NCBI RefSeq assembly: GCF_036785885.1
Contig: NC_092329.1
Coordinates: 16,448,449 to 16,512,448, forward strand
Origin: Coffea arabica
Taxonomy: Eukaryota; Streptophyta; Magnoliopsida; Gentianales; Rubiaceae
Direction: 5' to 3'
DNA length: 64,000 nt
Below, one piece after another: positions 23,453 to 36,500 of this stretch. The notes beneath the pieces are model-generated. The model saw only the letters and a list, made by a program, of their open reading frames with translations, made no database searches and was not told where the DNA came from. Position 1 is the stretch's first letter; the number at the start of each line of letters is the position of its first letter. A program made the position numbers and the translations under genes.

Positions 23453-25779
23453 TGATAAGTTCATATTTTACATGTTTTAAACGTATTTTATTATTTAGTT
23501 TTGGTGTATTTTAACTACTTTTATAGTTAATTTGTGAGGACTCGCAAAATTTTTTATATTTTCTTAAAAATTTCCTTTTATTTTGAATAAATTAATTTAT
23601 AATAGCTTTACTACTCATTTACTTCCTCAAATAGTTGCAATAAATCATAGAATTAAGAGTTTCATCTTTAGTTTTATAGTTAGCGCAAATTAGGGTTTTT
23701 ACGTATTTCGATAGTATGATTAGTTGGTGAGGTGTGTGTATTAAATTCGGTGGTTAATGGTGAGTTTTAGATAAGAGAAAGTGTATGATTAGAAATGATA
23801 ATAATAAGTTAGTGAATCATAAGTTAAAACACTAGTACGGCCGAGTTTAGGAAAATCGGTTTGAACCGACGTGTACCTTTTGCTACCGATTGAATACACC
23901 ACTTGGACACTACTTTATTACCTTAATCTCCTTGCTATTTCAGAATTATCAACCCTTAATTAACCCTCAAAGTGGCCGAAAATTTTGACCAAGAAAAGAG
24001 GAAAAGAAGAAAAAAATTTGAGACTTAATCTTGTGGTGACACTTGGCGGCCATCCAACCAACTTTGACCAAACCAATTTCCTATCTTCTTATCTATCTCT
24101 TGGCTTTATTTCTTCTCATTTTCTTCTTGGTTGGCCGAGCTTGAGGAGAGAAAAAAACAAGAGAGAAAATTTCAACTTCCACCTTGAATCCATCTTTGTT
24201 TGAGTGAAATTAACCAAACTAAACCAATTAAACTTCTCTTTGGATGTTTGGAAAGTTTTGTGTGGTGAAATTTTTGGAAGAGAGGGGTTTGATTTTCACT
24301 TACAAGCAGATTTTGGAAGGTTTAATGATTTCCTTTCCTTTTCTCTTACTTAATCTTGTTAATATTGGGATAGAAGCTTATGTTCTTGGTTTATTATGGT
24401 TAAGTATTTAGTTTTGGATGATATTGTGGAATGTTTAGCTAGGGTTTACATTTTCAGCCTTAATTATGGTTGTGTACCAAGTAATTGATGGTATTGAGCT
24501 AGTAATTGATGGTTTTGATGAGATAGTACTTGACAGTATTGAGCTCGGATATGAATTTGTAGAGTAGAAGTGAATTTCCAGCATTGATAGTGAATCTACC
24601 TTATTTTTACACTATGATAAAGGCCAAATCAGTTCTTACTCAAAACATGAAAATTATAGGGAATTGAGTTAACTATCTACCTGTAAAATTTCAGCTCAAT
24701 CGGAATACTGTATCTTGTGAAATGAATAAAATACCCCTAACTACCCAAATGCCCAGTTTAACCGACAGTTTTCTGTTTTCTCTGAAATTTTGCTTTTTGA
24801 CCTTGAAAATGCAAGAACTGGGTGTCAATGTTTTCATAGGAAATGTAGGTCTCTGTTTTAGCTTTGAAACGCCATAAAATTTACCCCAATCCGATAAGCG
24901 TAGCTTCAGTTGTGACCGAAACGCCGAAAGATGTCAAACCTGTTACTTAGCTATTTGTCTTTAAAACTAGTTTCCAACTTTGGTCTTGGTGGTTTCATTA
25001 TTAGAATTGATTTGTAATTGGATGATATTGAGCCTAGTTGAAGAGCTATTGTGTTAGACTTACTTATGTGTTGAATTTGGGTTGAGTTGAGGAAAAAAAT
25101 TGAAGCCATAAATGGCTGGACAATAGTAAAATACAAAGCGCATGCTGTCCAAATTTTTACTTAAGGGTTAGGCGAGCGAACTTGAGACTTGAGCGACGAC
25201 TCGAGGTTGAAACGAACTTCATGTGTTATGGTATTTGAGTTTCGTTAGTAAGATGTATATGAGTTGAATTTGGCCAACACTCGTACCCTTTAAAAGGTGA
25301 AGGTAACAATCAATAGAAATACGTTTTCCTCGTCTTTTAGACTCAAATGTGAATTCCAAAGTTTTAATCGCTTCTTTACCAAAACTAAAAGAGCGAGCAT
25401 GAGTTTTGTGACGACCCCACCGTACCCAGAGGCGTACCAAAGGGCTTAGCAGGCCGTCTGCCTAACTCGCGCCAGGACTCGAAATCAAAAACTAATAACA
25501 ACTATTCACACCCATACAGTTACTATACACATTATATACATGCTCAAAAATTCACTATGTACAAAATATACAGCAGCAAAAGTGTTCTATGTACAATTCA
25601 AAAGTAGAAGTCCGGACTACTGCTTCATGCTATCACTACAACTATAACCATAAGGTGGACCCGAAGGTGGATCCGAACACGTATCACTATTACTATTACA
25701 CGCATTTTAATTGTCCAAAGAAAGGTATTAAACCTAACTAAACTAATCGAACGTCCAAATGTGGTCCCCGCGTCGACCC

Positions 25780-25822
25780 CTGTAAGGAAAATAAAGGGAA
25801 GGGGTAAGCTAAACGCTTAGTA
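25780..25822 (-). promoter_or_regulatory. Splice-acceptor-like module of solo LTR 6
   Basis: On the minus strand: AAGCGTTTAGCTT imperfect palindrome, CTTAC, then CCCTTTATTTTCCTTACAG|GGG. It is 373 bp from the conserved end. Confidence 0.5.
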
Positions 25823-26343
25823 AGTACGCTGGAGTAAAAACATAAATTTCACATGGTAGGAGCAATTAAAGTCACATAGTGCCAAGTTAAAAGCAAACTA
25901 ATAACACAGATGTAGGATACAGATTGGCTTCAAAGCCAAGTCGTTTGTCATGATTGACCACCTGCCGACACTCCGTCGACCGCAAATTATGGTCCGTAGA
26001 ACCCCACTTGTCAACCCGCCGTCCACCTTAGCACCCACACTGGCCAGTCACCCGCACACACATAATAGCTCGAGCAAGGTTGGTTCATGCACATAGGTTC
26101 ACATATTTGGTTCACAAACCAATTCACATATTTAGTTAACCTGATGATCGCAAGTCTAAGTTAGACTAGCTCCGACCAAGCCCCTGTCGGCTCGAATAGT
26201 CCAACTAGGTCCTGAGATCGGGCCCCACACATATCACATGTCACACGTATCACAACTATCACCCCGAGCTACAAGCTCTAGGGTTCAGTCCCAACAGCAT
26301 GCTATTTACACATATCAAGTACAAGTACAGGTACATTGTAGGG

Positions 26344-26380
26344 TTTAGGTCGAGTATGATAAAGTACACCCTCGCCTAAA
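26344..26380. other. Covarying stem-loop of solo LTR 6
   Basis: Arms TTTAGG(T)CGAG and CTCGCCTAAA pair over ten bases with one bulged T; the loop contains GATAAAGTAC. About 0.95 kb from the conserved end. Confidence 0.65.
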
Positions 26381-28936
26381 GTCCTTTCATTCAAAACATA
26401 ACACATAAGAGCGGTGACTTAGACACATAACCCTAGATACTTACAAAAGTACAAAAGAGCTACAACTAAGCAAAAGCGTCGTCCACTCCGCTAGTGGGCC
26501 CCAACAGCCGCCTCTAGCTCGTCGCTGTCTGCAATAGAAGATTGCGTCACATTAGACCATAAACGGTTATCAAATAGAAAATCATAAGCAAAACGGCAAA
26601 AACGACACGCGCGCGCGCGGGAACGACAGACGGAAACGGAAACGGTCAGTGAAAACGGGAACGGCCGTTAGTGCGGAAATGGCAGATTTGCTACTTTTTT
26701 TCATTTTGATCATAAATTAGGCTACAAGTGTCGGTTTAAGGTGTATGAGATGCTGTTTCGAAGCTAAGAGGATACACTATAACTTTTGTGAAGACCTCAA
26801 GAACTGAAACTGGAATCTTCAGTACCAAACGAACCAAACAAATTGGGTCACGAAAGCTGTCCAAGGTCAAATGGTCAGTTTCAGGGGTGCTGGCCGTTTT
26901 ATATGCTACACATATCCAATTGATCTGAAACTTGACAGTTAGAAATTTCATTCCAAGATGAACAACTTTCATGAAGGCTGGAAAACCTGAATCCAAATGT
27001 AAATAGGTCATCTAGACCAAAACAGGTTCGAACAGATTAAGGTCATTTTCGCGGACAGGCCCTGTTTGATTGGCTATAACTCAGCTTTTATAAATCCAAT
27101 TCATGAAATTCCAAAGGCGTTGGAAAGCTCTGATATAGGGCTATAAGTTTGGTGTTTTGGTCACGAGCCCGATCAGCTTGTAACCTGGTCAAATTCGAAG
27201 CCAAAGTTCCAGTTGTAAACTGTCCTGGTTTGCTGTTTTGCTGGACTAACACGCGCAATCGCGTGAAACGAATTCGCACCACACACACAAGATTCTAAGC
27301 CATGGCTACACCACTTTAACACATATAAAGCACTCCCTAATTTCCCTAACAAGACTCCCGAAATACCTCATGAAAACAGCCCCTAAACCCTAACCTTTTC
27401 TAACCAAAAGGCAAATTCTACATTCATTAACATCTCTAACCAAAGCTAATCATATCTAACCAAGGCATAATCATTTAAGCCCTAATCAAACCCAAAACAT
27501 CAGCCCCTCAACCTAGGGTTCCTTACCCAAATTTCGGACATCATCACACCTTACCCAACAAACGAAACAAACAACTTAAGCAAGTCATTTACAAGCTCAA
27601 TTTCACCACTAAAGTATTAGTCTAACATAAACCATAGAAACCCTAATTTGTCTTGTCTTGGCTGAAATTCAAGACATCCAATTTGAGCAAAATTAAACCA
27701 TAAAACCACTCCAAATGCAAGCCAAACAACATGAATTCACCATAACATAACACAACAAAAACCAACAATTTCAAAGGCTACAAGCCTTCATCCTTCAAGC
27801 AACTTTCAAGAGGAGTTTCTTACCACCAACTAAGATGTAGTACAAGAGTAGGACAACCTCCACCAAGCCCCAAGATGCTCCTAGCAAGCTTCAGGACCAA
27901 AGATGAAAGCTCCAAGTGCAAGAATTTTGCAAAGTTTCTTCTCCTTTTCTCTTGTGTCTCTCACGGCTCACTCTCTCTTTCTTTCTCTTGTTGTTTTGGC
28001 TTATCACACTTATGGTTCCTTATGTCTTATGACTTAAGGGTTATAAGACAAACCCATCCAACAACAAAAGATATTTTCCTACATCAACCAATCACAAAAT
28101 AGCATAGGAATTGCCTTTAAGTCCTTGCAACCTTGTCTTGCCAAATCCTCAACTCTTGCCCTAATAACTTTCATTTTCTATCATTTTACTCCATAGGACT
28201 TAATCTTAGCTTAATCCAAATGTCCTAATCTCACTTAGCAATTGCACTAATCACCCTTAAACCTTACTTACCTATTCTAAATAAATCTTTATCACACTTA
28301 AAATCAACCAAATAACCACTTTTATGCCAAGGCCAAAATTAGAGTATAAACTAACTTAAACACTTTAAACCAAGGGTTAACTAGGGTTTCTCCTCATTTA
28401 GGGTTTTCTAACCCTTTAAACCCACTTAACCCTATATCAATCTATACAAACACATACCTACACATGTCTAATACACATTCAAACATGCAATTGCAATAGA
28501 AATGGCTATCTAGGGTTTCGCTTAAAAATTTTCGATTTTTGAGCAATTAGGGTTTCTCAAATTCCCAATTAGGGATTTTCGGATTATTTGGAATAAAAAT
28601 CACACTAAAACTTATTATTTTCACATAAAATCACAATTTAGGGCAACCGGGGTCTCACAAGTTTTCTAGGGTGTGATAAGCAAAATGAATACTATTTCAA
28701 TGAGTTTCAGTTACTTGATTTTCTTTAAGCGAAACTCTTAAGTTTCGAAGCCTAATTGATTTCAAACTCTTAAATGATGTTTTATCGCAAATTTGGACTC
28801 CAAACACGGAGTTGTACTTGAACGTGAATCTAAGAAGCACTAAGTTTTTGGTGAGTGCTTCCAAATACTTGATTGAACTTGACGCTTGTTTTCAATACTT
28901 GACCAATGTGATCGAATGATGTTGATTAATTTGGTC

Positions 28937-28966
28937 GGGCAAGGGTGTACTTTATCGCACTTACCC
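28937..28966. other. Decayed stem-loop of solo LTR 5
   Basis: The loop core GTACTTTATCGCA is intact, but the flanks (GGGCAAGG and CACTTACCC) pair only over about six bases (GGG/CCC and AAG/CTT). About 0.9 kb from the conserved end. Confidence 0.45.
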
Positions 28967-29155
28967 TAATGTGATATATTCTTGTTCATTGGTTGCCATT
29001 GACTTGATATACATGTATATGATTCATATCTTGTCTGGAATTTTAAAAACCTTGAGGCTAGTTAATCGAGTCGATCCGGCAAAGGGTCTGGTTGATTAGA
29101 TAACGAACCCTGGGTCTCTAGTTTGTCGAGTGGAGTTTTATCTCCTCGACTAATC

Positions 29156-29174
29156 GGTATACTCGAGTATTACC
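29156..29174. repeat. Conserved near-palindrome of solo LTR 5
   Basis: GGTATACTCGAGTATTACC, identical to the copy in solo LTR 4. Confidence 0.65.
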
Positions 29175-29480
29175 ACCAATGTTTATCTTGGCGTTCGGGC
29201 CCGGTAAGGGGTTTGGTTGGTGGACGGAGATTGGAGTTAAGTGGTGCACTACTGGACTAGTTACCTTACTTGAAAGTTGACAGAGTGTCAACTACTACTT
29301 GATCAAGCTATGGTGGAGCTAGTTTACAAAAGCAACTGTATTCTTTTATTTGGAATGTTGAATATTTAATGTTTGGCCATATGAAGTGTTATTGCTCATT
29401 TTCTTGACTTGTTGTGCTCGCTACTTTACTATTATGATATTTTCACTTTTAATTAATAGTCAACTTGCTATTTGGAACCT

Positions 29481-29523
29481 CACTAAACTTTAGCTCACTC
29501 TATTAGTTTTGTTTTCCTTACAG
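29481..29523 (+). promoter_or_regulatory. Splice-acceptor-like module of solo LTR 5
   Basis: AACTTTAGCTCACT with CTCAC, then TTAGTTTTGTTTTCCTTACAG|GGG. It is 316 bp from the LTR end. Confidence 0.5.
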
Positions 29524-31737
29524 GGGGTACGAGCGAGGAGTGGAAATTGTACATGCTAGCGTAGTCTAGTTTTTAGATTTTGCAATTGTACTCGCGCTGG
29601 CATTCAACTAGGGTTAATTGTACATGGATTGTAAGCACTTTGACATATTTGAGTGTGTATAAGCCTTGTAGCTGGATTTGAATATCAATGTATATGTTAA
29701 ATTTGGAATTGTTGTTTTATTTCTTTTCTATGATTGTAAGTTCTTTTCTCGAGTTAAGCGTGAGTGAGTCCTGGCGAGAGTTGGGCAAGCGACTCGCTAA
29801 ACCTTAGGGTACGCCCTAGGGGGAGGTGGGGTCGTCACATAATTAACTAAGTTTCTAGTGAAAATATGCATTTTGTAGTTTAAGTGGTAAAAATTGTATT
29901 TCTATAGATTTTAATGGTGAAAATTTCATATTTTTGTAAGTTTATTCAATCATCAAATGGAATGAATTGAGAAGATAATTAGATTGTTATTGATGATTTG
30001 AAGTGATAAAAAGAAAATATGAAGTGCAAAATACTGAAAGTATGAAGTGCAAGTTTTTCAGTTTTGACACATTGTGGTATTTCGGCTATATCTTGAGTTA
30101 CAAGTATTGGATTGAGGTGATTTTTATATCATGTTGAAGCTAAGAGATAGATCTATATTTGGTATGAAGACATCGAGATCCAATTTATTCATTTTCCTTG
30201 TTAAAATATCGAAATACAGAAGTGCATGTTCATTGTTAAAAGTTGAAACAAAGTTCTGACTAGTTGAGAGTATTTTGGTCATTTCTTGGTTCACAAAGCT
30301 CTAAATTGGATTCTTAAGCCATTGGAAAGCTAACGCAAAAGGCTACAATTTTCATGTTTTGTGCAAGAGTTAGTTCAGCCTCAATTATTGAGAAAATATC
30401 AGTTGAAATTGGACCAGAAACAGAGCAAGGATGAAATCTGCCCAAAATGAGTAAATCTACAAAAAGAGCAAAACGGGAGGTCAAACACAGGCATAGGCCG
30501 CGTTTTCTACCCATGTTTTCATGGATTCTGGCTGCAACTTGTGCTCTATTCACACAACCTTTTTGACCACTTTTTCTGCAAAGATTCCGGCTGGAAATGA
30601 ACAGATGAGTATGAAAATTTTGAGAAGTAACCTTTGTGAGTTTCAAGAGTCAAAAATGCCAACTAAAAATAACTCAATTTGGCTCTTGAATCCTCTATAA
30701 ATAGAGGCCTTTGGGGAACATTTTAAAAACTTTGGAAAAGCTAGAGAAACTCCACAAAAACGTAATTTTCATTAGAGTTTTCTGAGTTCATTAGTTAGGG
30801 TAATATAGTATAGTATAGTTAGAGTAGTTTATTCTTCTTACATTTGTAGTTAGATTTGGATGAAAATTTGAAGAGTAAAGATAGAGAATTAGAGGTCATG
30901 TGATAAGGGTGGCTTCTCTCCTATCACTTTCTCTTTTGTATTTGATTTCATGTTTAGGTATAATACAAGTTTGGATCTTGTTCCTTATGTGTAGTTAAAA
31001 TTTATGCCTAAAGTTATGGATGAACTTTCTATATCTTGTTAGTGATATTTACTTGGTTATTTGATGATATTATTTTGAGCAAGTTATTTATCACTTTTGC
31101 TTTTCTAATCATAATTAATCGGGCATTAATTGTGATAATTTTAAGGTGTTAAGTTTGCAATGAAAATTGAAATTTAGCACTAGTTCAAGGAGGTGATAAA
31201 TCTAGTGAGTATACTCACGAAAGTAGAGGTGCACCTTTGTGATTTTAGTGATTTGTTTCATATAATTTTATAGAAAAAAAATGAGCTTGTAATTAATTTA
31301 ATAACCACGTAAGTAGGTATAAATTAACTAGAGATATAGTTGGTACACCGATGAAAACGGGTATCACATATATTAGGAAATTACACCATAATTAGCCAAA
31401 ATAATAGCATTCACTTAACCGGTAATTCATTTATAAGAGTGGTCAGGAATTCCATATATCTAGGAGTTTTATATTGTTATTTTTATTGCTTTTATTTCAT
31501 GTTTGTAGCATAGATTTAATCTTTTGCATTTGTGATAGTCTAAATAATAAAAAAATTCGAAAATCATTGGTAATTGACAATCTTTTCTGTGAAATCGACA
31601 CCTAATATTCCTATGCTCAATAAATGACTCGTATACTTGCGAAAAATCACGTGTGGGGTATTTAAAAATTTATAAATATAAAATTTGACTGTGGAATGAG
31701 CTAATTATTATATGTATATCCCGTGCTCGCCAGTTGT

Positions 31738-32464
31738 TAAGAGGGAAATGAGAGTGACTAAAAAGTCACACATCTTGGTTATTGATTCCCCTTCTTTAGC
31801 AATTTTGTCCATGTACTTATAAACTACTAATGCAGTATGATAAATCCACACCAAAGGAGGTTTTTTCCAACAAAAATAAAAGGAAAGAACAGACTATAAT
31901 GTAGTGTGGCAAAAAAGTGGAATGCAATCATGCAACTATCATATGTTTAAGCGCATTTAATTTTACTTAATCATTGAAATGGTTGGCAACAATTTTTGTT
32001 TTTCTTTCCCAGTCGTGAAAGATAGGATATTCAAATTCATGCGACAAATATGGTCTCAACTAAACTGCCAATTGCATACTACCTTGGTTAGCTCAAACTG
32101 TGTTCTTGATTATAAACCTTGAAGTGAAACTTACAAAACAACCTTTAATATCAAGCTTATTTTTGAAAGAAAGGCCAAACAAATAAGATACAGATATTTT
32201 TTATTTTCGTTTTGAACTTGATGCACAAAGTGTTAGTGATTATCATGGGATGGACTGGAAGGCTGTGGGTAGAAACAATGAAAAAGATAGCGATGAAGGT
32301 GATAGGAAATTAACGTAGGTGAAATTAATATTTTCCATACTGCTAGGTTGATGGGCCATGTTGGTCCAGATGAATCAATCAATCACACATTCGGATCAAG
32401 TATCATTCCCTTTTTCTGTAATGTCCTAAAAAGATCGAAAGGTTTACTGGAAACTTGTACTTTA
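31738..32464. other. Intergenic DNA between the retrotransposon and the MULE
   Basis: AT-rich; nothing recognisable. 32465-32473 (TTCAAATTA) is the left target duplication of the MULE. Confidence 0.6.
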
Positions 32465-32473
32465 TTCAAATTA

Positions 32474-32610
32474 GGGTAAAGTACATAAAACCCCTCTGTG
32501 GTTAAGGAAATTGACACGAAACCTCCTCATTATTTAGAAACTCCCACTTAACCCCCCTGTGCTTTGGCCTTGTTTGGATTTTACCTACTAACCGGCTGGG
32601 GAGCCGGTAA
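32474..32610 (+). repeat. Left TIR of the MULE
   Basis: Begins GGGTAAAGTACATAAAACCC and runs to CCGGCTGGGGAGC. It matches the reverse complement of 38452-38586 with about ten differences over 137 bp. Confidence 0.92.
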
Positions 32611-33074
32611 TAATATGAAATACCAAAAATACCCTCATATATAATATGTGAAAAGTTACAGATGCAATGAGTCAATCTGGAGCGGATGAAAGAAACTGAG
32701 AGAGAAACCCTAAACCTATAACGAAGAAGAAGGTAACTGTATTGCTGAGCGGTGCGAGTTATGGTGAAGATCTGTCGGGCTTGCGATACATTTCATGTTC
32801 AGAGAGAGAAACCCTAAAGCTAATTCCAAAAAGAAGGTGTTTGTGTGATGCGGATCGGGAAACCTACAGCCAAGAACATCGGTCGGTGCTTCAGTGCAGA
32901 TGGATCGGCGTTTATGTGTAGATCGGTCGAGAGTCGCAACGCATTGAGCATATCTAAACCAGGTAAAATACATATATGAACCTTATGCATTAGATGAGTT
33001 GATTTGTTTGATGGCAGGTGTTTTGGTACTAAATTGTTGGGGATATTTTGAAACTTGGTAAAGGAACCACCATG

Positions 33075-33290
33075 TTTGGCTTAGTTAGAAGTGTCTCCGA
33101 CAATGTTTGTGGGAATTTGTTTTTAAAATTTGGTAAATATTGCAAAATGTCAGTTTCGGCTTGGTCAGAAGCTTTTCCGACAGTCTTCCGACAATGTTTG
33201 TGGGAATTTTTTTTGCTTTTTTATAACAATACGCAAAATGTCAAGATTTGGCTTAGTCAGAAGCTTTTCTGACAATGTTTGGGTGCAATT
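33075..33290 (+). repeat. Three tandem 80-90-bp units in the MULE 5' region
   Basis: Three imperfect units, each with GGCTTAGTCAGAAG, TCCGACAATGTTTGTGGG and GCAAAATGTCA in this order, starting near 33077, 33158 and 33250. They lie between the left TIR and the transposase start, so they may be leader or promoter repeats. Confidence 0.75.
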
Positions 33291-33576
33291 ATTTAAAAAA
33301 TTGCAATATACTGCAAAAAAATATGAGTTTTTGGGGAGTAATCGAATTTTCATTGGTCCATACTGGTCTTGATTATGGCCTTGATTATGTTTTTCATCCT
33401 TCTAGATAAGTGTGTTGTTGTTCATTTTTTATGTTTTTGAAACTGAGTGTATGAAATATTGCATGTCGTTTTTGATACATCTGAAAAGCAATGAGTAAAT
33501 GAATATCTGTTTTTTGATACACTTGAAAACGAAATTAGTAAAATAATCTCGGTTACTTTGGGTTAGGTGCATAAAA

Positions 33577-36500
33577 ATGGGAGATAATTCGTGGCAGACC
33601 GTAGACATACACTTGCATTATGGTGGATATTTCAAATGGAAATCGAGAATTAGATACACTGGCCAACATGTTAGGGTATTTTGTGATTTCGACCCTGATG
33701 AATTATCCGTATTTCAGTTTCAAAAAATGTACCAAACCATTGAGCACGGCGTTACAAATATGAATTTCTGGTACTCTATTCCCTTTCATGACCTTGATGT
33801 TGGTGTGGTTAGCATCAATGATGATGTGGACATCGAATTATTGACAACATGTTATGAGGGGCTTAAAGAAATGCACATATATGCTGAGAGGGGGTCTGAT
33901 CCCATTGAAGTTGTGTCCCCGGAAGGAAAATTACTGTACAAGAGAGTGACTGGTGATGGCATACTTGCACTTCCATATTATGATGCCTGGCAGGCTGAGA
34001 TTAGTTCGTCCTCAACTGTTAAAGGCAAGGATGACATGGTCAAGGAAGTAATTGGGAGTGAGGACAATAATGACATTCCAGACATTAACAACAAAGTAAA
34101 GGACGTCTGCGAAGAAAAGTCATCACAAATGGAGTCAGATCCAGCTGTTATGGGACCACATAAAGAGAAGATACATGATGCTGGTGACAAGTCCAAGAGA
34201 AAGAAGACAAGAAATGATAAAAAAGTCAAGTCACAAAGAGTAAAGTTAAGCGCAAGGAAATCAGTCAGGCGGTTATTTAAAGACAAAGAAGAAGGTGATA
34301 CATCCTCAGAGTTTCGGCAGTCTCATACAAGGAAATCAACAGAAGAAACAACACAGACAAAGAGAGATCCAACATCAGAGCAGACTGATTGTTATGGAGA
34401 AAGACCAATTCATGAAGGCGGAGAAGAAGATGAAATCATACTGGATTACTCAGATTTTCCTGACTGGCTAAGAGAAGCAGTAGAACTGCCTGAAGATGGT
34501 GATATATTTGCAGGTTTACATGGTCAAGGATCAACGCAGGCGTCTATAAATATTGGATCTGCAAATTCGGTTGGTATTCCTTCTGAGCAGCAACAAGAAA
34601 ATCAGCAAGCAAAAGCATCAAACAAAGCTGATTTAGATGAACAGCACCAAAAACAACATGAAAATCAGCAACCAACCGAAAACCCAGAAGCTGATTTAGA
34701 TGAACATCAACAACAGCAACAAAATCAGCAGGAACAGGATTGGAATGAGGCAGTAGATGATGATGAAAACCTGTTTGACAGAGGAATAGGTTCTGATGAT
34801 GAAAGCACCCCTGTCTACAGCTACTTCAATGCAGATGAAGAGTTTAGAAAAGAGCACTTTGAACTAAAGATTGGCCAGAAATTTAGCAGCTTTCATAAGT
34901 TTAGAGAGGTTTTAGTGGAATGGGGTATTAGGGAGGGATATGAGCACAAGTACATTAGAAATGAGGGGTCTCGAATCACAGCTAAATGTGCAAAGGGGTG
35001 TAGTTGGAGGATTCATGCAAGCAGAATCCAGAGATCAAAGACATTTATGATCAAAACTCTTAAGGGGGATCACCATTGTGGCAGGGATTACAGCAATCGA
35101 CATGCCACCTCAACATATCTGAGTCATAAATTTCAAGCCAAAATGAGAGATGATCCTGGGTGTAGTATTCCTGGCATGGTGAATGAGACAAGAAGATTGT
35201 TCATGCTAGACATTAGTCAAAAAAAAGCTGCCAGGACAAAGCAAAAAAGCATTAGAGGCACTCAGGGGCAATGACATGGAGCAATACCACAGACTTTGGG
35301 ATTATGTAGCTACTGTAAAAAATTCCAATCCTTATAGTCATATTTCATTGCAAATTGATAGGCGAAATATTGAGGAAAGGGCTACATTTCAGAGGATATA
35401 TTATGGTTTAGGTGCGTTGAAAAATGGTTTACTACAAGGATGTAGACCTATCATAGGTCTAGGTGGCTGCTTCCTCAAGAGTCCCTTTGGAGGTCAGCTG
35501 CTTACAGCCTTGGGTAGGGATGCCAATGAAAATATGTTCCTTATTTCCTTTGCTGTTGTTGAGGTTGAGAATTACGACAGTTGGAGTTGGTTTTTGCGGG
35601 AATTAATCAGCCAAATTGGTAGAGGAAACAAAGGAGTGGCTTACACTTTCATCTCAGATAGGCAAAAGGGTCTTGTCCATGCAATTGAAGAATTATTTCC
35701 TGAATCAGAGCACAGATTCTGTTTGAAACATATGTTCGAGAACTTCAAACAAAGATTCAAGGATCAAGACCTTAGAGATCTGTTTTGGGAGGTAGCTGCA
35801 GCAGCAAGCATGCCGGAGCATGAAACTGCCCTTTCAAATCTTGAGAGGGCTGACCCACAGGAAGGTGACAAGCTAACGGTTGCGGGATGGTTCAAACGGT
35901 TGCCTCCAAAATTATGGCCTAGAGCTCATTTTAGTACAGCTTGTAGGGGTGACACTTGCGTTAACAACATGAGTGAGTCATGGAATAATTACATTCTAAA
36001 AGCTAGAGGGGAGCCAATAATAACAATGCTGGAGTGGATTCGGAGGAGATTAATGCAAAGGTTGGTAACCAAACGAGAGGGCATGCTGAAACATGGTGGA
36101 ACTTTATGTCCAAACATTTATGAAAAATTGGAGAAACTTAAGATAAAGGCAAGAAATTGTGTTGCGGTTTACGGAGGAAATGGAAATTTGGAAGTTGATG
36201 GTTATGGAAGGACAAATGTTGTCAATTTGGAGTTGAAAACTTGTACCTGTGGTCATTTTTAGCTTAGTGGCATTCCTTGCGTGCATGCGGTTGCCTGCAT
36301 TCAGAGCAGAAAGCTGAAATTCGAGGAATATGTTGATGCTTGTTACCATAGGGAAGCATATTTAAGGGCCTACAACTTCACAATTGGTCCCGTTCCTTCG
36401 AAGCAGTTCTGGGTAGATAGCAAGATGCAATATCTGAACCCACCATTGGTGAAAAAACAGCCTGGTAGGCCAAAAAAATAGAGAAAGAATGGTCCAGAAG

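Larger units (their letters stand above)
25407..28659 (-). mobile_element. Solo LTR 6 (3253 bp), nested in solo LTR 5
   Basis: It runs from TGTGACGACCCC to GGGGTCTCACA with AGTTT at 25402-25406 and 28660-28664. It carries the stem-loop, the acceptor module and three spaced modules near 26750, 26945 and 27115. On its sense strand a good donor-like site (G|GTAAGA, around 27818-27824) lies about 2 kb upstream of the acceptor-like site. No ORF of substance. Confidence 0.9.
23533..29839 (+). mobile_element. Solo LTR 5 (3049 bp net), in the 3' LTR
   Basis: It runs from TGTGAGGACTCGC to GGGGTCGTCACA with TAATT at 23528-23532 and 29840-29844. Solo LTR 6 splits it at 25407. It contains two spaced modules (near 24640 and 24835), a decayed stem-loop, the palindrome and the acceptor module. 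Confidence 0.9.
726..31732 (+). mobile_element. Non-autonomous Athila/Tat-like Ty3/gypsy LTR retrotransposon, inflated by eight nested insertions
   Basis: Two related LTRs (726-11006 and 23453-31732) begin TGATAAG and end TCGTCA or TCGCCA. The whole element is flanked by GTTGT at 721-725 and 31733-31737. After the 5' LTR comes a primer-binding segment of the GCCGCCGTTGCC type used by Athila/Tat elements, and a G-rich polypurine tract (ATGGGGGAG) stands just before the 3' LTR. The internal region is 11007-23452. It keeps a gag-like remnant and a remnant of the extra ORF that Athila/Tat elements carry after pol, but nothing resembling protease, RT, RNase H or integrase. Without insertions each LTR is about 1.97 kb, the internal part about 5.6 kb, and the whole about 9.6 kb. 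The LTRs differ visibly from each other, so the insertion is old. Lineage is inferred from the primer site, the zinc knuckle and the pre-LTR sequence. Confidence 0.9.
23453..31732 (+). repeat. 3' LTR of the Athila/Tat-like element, split by a nested pair
   Basis: 23453-23532 plus 29840-31732 give about 1.97 kb, matching the 5' LTR after its insertions are removed. It ends TCGCCA followed by the target duplication GTTGT. It shows the intact target sites of the hAT-type element, solo LTR 1 and the LINE, which proves these inserted later and only in the 5' LTR. Confidence 0.9.

Noticed and set aside
33978..34286. 102-codon minus-strand ORF
   Set aside because: Antisense shadow of the lysine-rich part of the MULE transposase.
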